Assembly (NCBI GenBank): GCA_027604685.1
Contig: JADHYX010000112.1
Location: forward strand, 1 to 56,754
DNA: 56,754 bases
Source of the DNA: Lobulomyces angularis
Taxonomy: Eukaryota > Chytridiomycota > Chytridiomycetes > Lobulomycetales > Lobulomycetaceae
Direction of reading: 5' to 3'
The notes below the pieces were generated by a model. That model had not been told where the DNA came from. It worked only from the letters and a program-made list of their open reading frames with translations, and made no database searches. Numbering within the stretch: position 1 is the first letter of the stretch; each line of letters begins with the position of its first letter. The position numbers were made by a program, and so were the translations under genes. Of the stretch, positions 56,528-56,754 are shown piece after piece.

Positions 56528-56754
56528 GAGCATTATCTTTTCGAACATAATATATTGCTTATATATAAAAAAAAATGCTAAAAAAATAATAGTGTGCGTA
56601 ACCAAAAAATTATCTATAAATATGTGAAAAAAAAGTAATTTGTAAAAACTTAGATGACAGAACAAAAACATTCAACCAATAAAACTAATTTTAATAAATT
56701 ATTTAAAGGAACTGAAACTCAACTAAACTCCGTAAAAACTTTAATATTTAATGT
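56528..56754 (+). mobile_element. Fanzor-encoding transposon, copy 3 (left end only)
   Basis: Starts with GAGCATTATCTTTTCGAACA (56528-56547), matching the left terminal repeat of copy 2 and, even better, the inverse of its right repeat. An A/T-rich leader and the start of a Fanzor frame at 56654 follow. The element runs off the window end, so its right end and completeness cannot be judged. Confidence 0.75.
56654..56754 (+). CDS. Fanzor protein, copy 3, 3' truncated by window edge
   Basis: ATG followed by 33 uninterrupted codons to the last base: starts 'MTEQKHSTNKTNFNKLFKG', alignable with 'MEKHSCNKTKFANVFTG' of copy 2. Spacing to its terminal repeat (about 110 bp) is shorter than in copy 2 (about 175 bp). 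It diverges from copy 2 but is unbroken so far, so it is the best candidate here for an intact RNA-guided nuclease. No catalytic motif falls inside the window. Confidence 0.65.
   Translation, partial: MTEQKHSTNKTNFNKLFKGTETQLNSVKTLIFN

Noticed and set aside
1..56754. tRNA, rRNA or CRISPR features
   Set aside because: No B-box-like GGTTCRANTCC with a paired cloverleaf, no rRNA-like block and no regularly spaced repeats were seen by eye on either strand.

Overview
This window is nuclear DNA of an intron-rich, strongly AT-rich eukaryote, most likely an early-diverging zoosporic fungus (Rozella/Cryptomycota or chytrid-like). Fungal or opisthokont markers are a SAGA Spt7 homologue, the mitochondrial nuclease-fold protein Pet127, a VAP/Scs2 ER protein and a Crz1-like zinc-finger factor. 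A clear calaxin (EFCAB1) orthologue implies a motile flagellum. Introns are mostly about 42-90 nt, T-rich and GT-AG, with two likely GC-AG cases. I joined exons by hand from reading frame, splice dinucleotides and family conservation. Exon lists are in the evidence fields; each CDS start/end gives only the span.

Layout. 0-10 kb: a small At2g23090-type zinc-finger protein (-), a Crz1-like C2H2 factor (+), calaxin (+) and a large unrecognised multi-exon gene (+). 10-15.6 kb: a two-finger C2H2 gene, a single-pass SH3 receptor-like protein, then about 1.9 kb of transposon debris, then a WW/glycine-zipper protein. 15.8-17.1 kb: mitochondrial malate dehydrogenase (-). 17.15-19.6 kb: a decayed Fanzor (eukaryotic TnpB) element next to an assembly gap. 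20-23 kb: an unknown protein with a C-terminal membrane segment and a protease-associated-domain seven-TM protein. 23.5-35 kb, mostly minus strand: coiled-coil protein, SUZ protein, VAP, Cys/His-repeat protein, D-Ala-D-Ala-ligase-like ATP-grasp enzyme, F-box protein and a single-pass membrane protein. 35.8-49.2 kb: GPI-type periplasmic-binding-fold protein, NDUFAF6, KHDC4/RIK-like KH protein, Pet127, HemK-type glutamine methyltransferase and Spt7. 49.4-51.7 kb: a second Fanzor element with recognisable terminal inverted repeats. 51.9-54.4 kb: a MARF1-like NYN-LOTUS protein whose nuclease residues look degenerate. 54.7-56.4 kb: a second F-box paralogue. From 56.53 kb: the left end of a third Fanzor element, cut by the window edge but with an open frame so far.

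The most notable system is the Fanzor family. Three related copies lie on the same strand. There is also a fourth fragment on the other strand and a separate relic with a canonical TnpB zinc ribbon. The copies share RuvC-like motifs, and at least one has about 20-bp (19/20) terminal inverted repeats. A short hairpin-forming block between ORF end and right terminus is shared by two copies and is a candidate guide-RNA scaffold. Most host genes are unrelated housekeeping genes with no operon logic.
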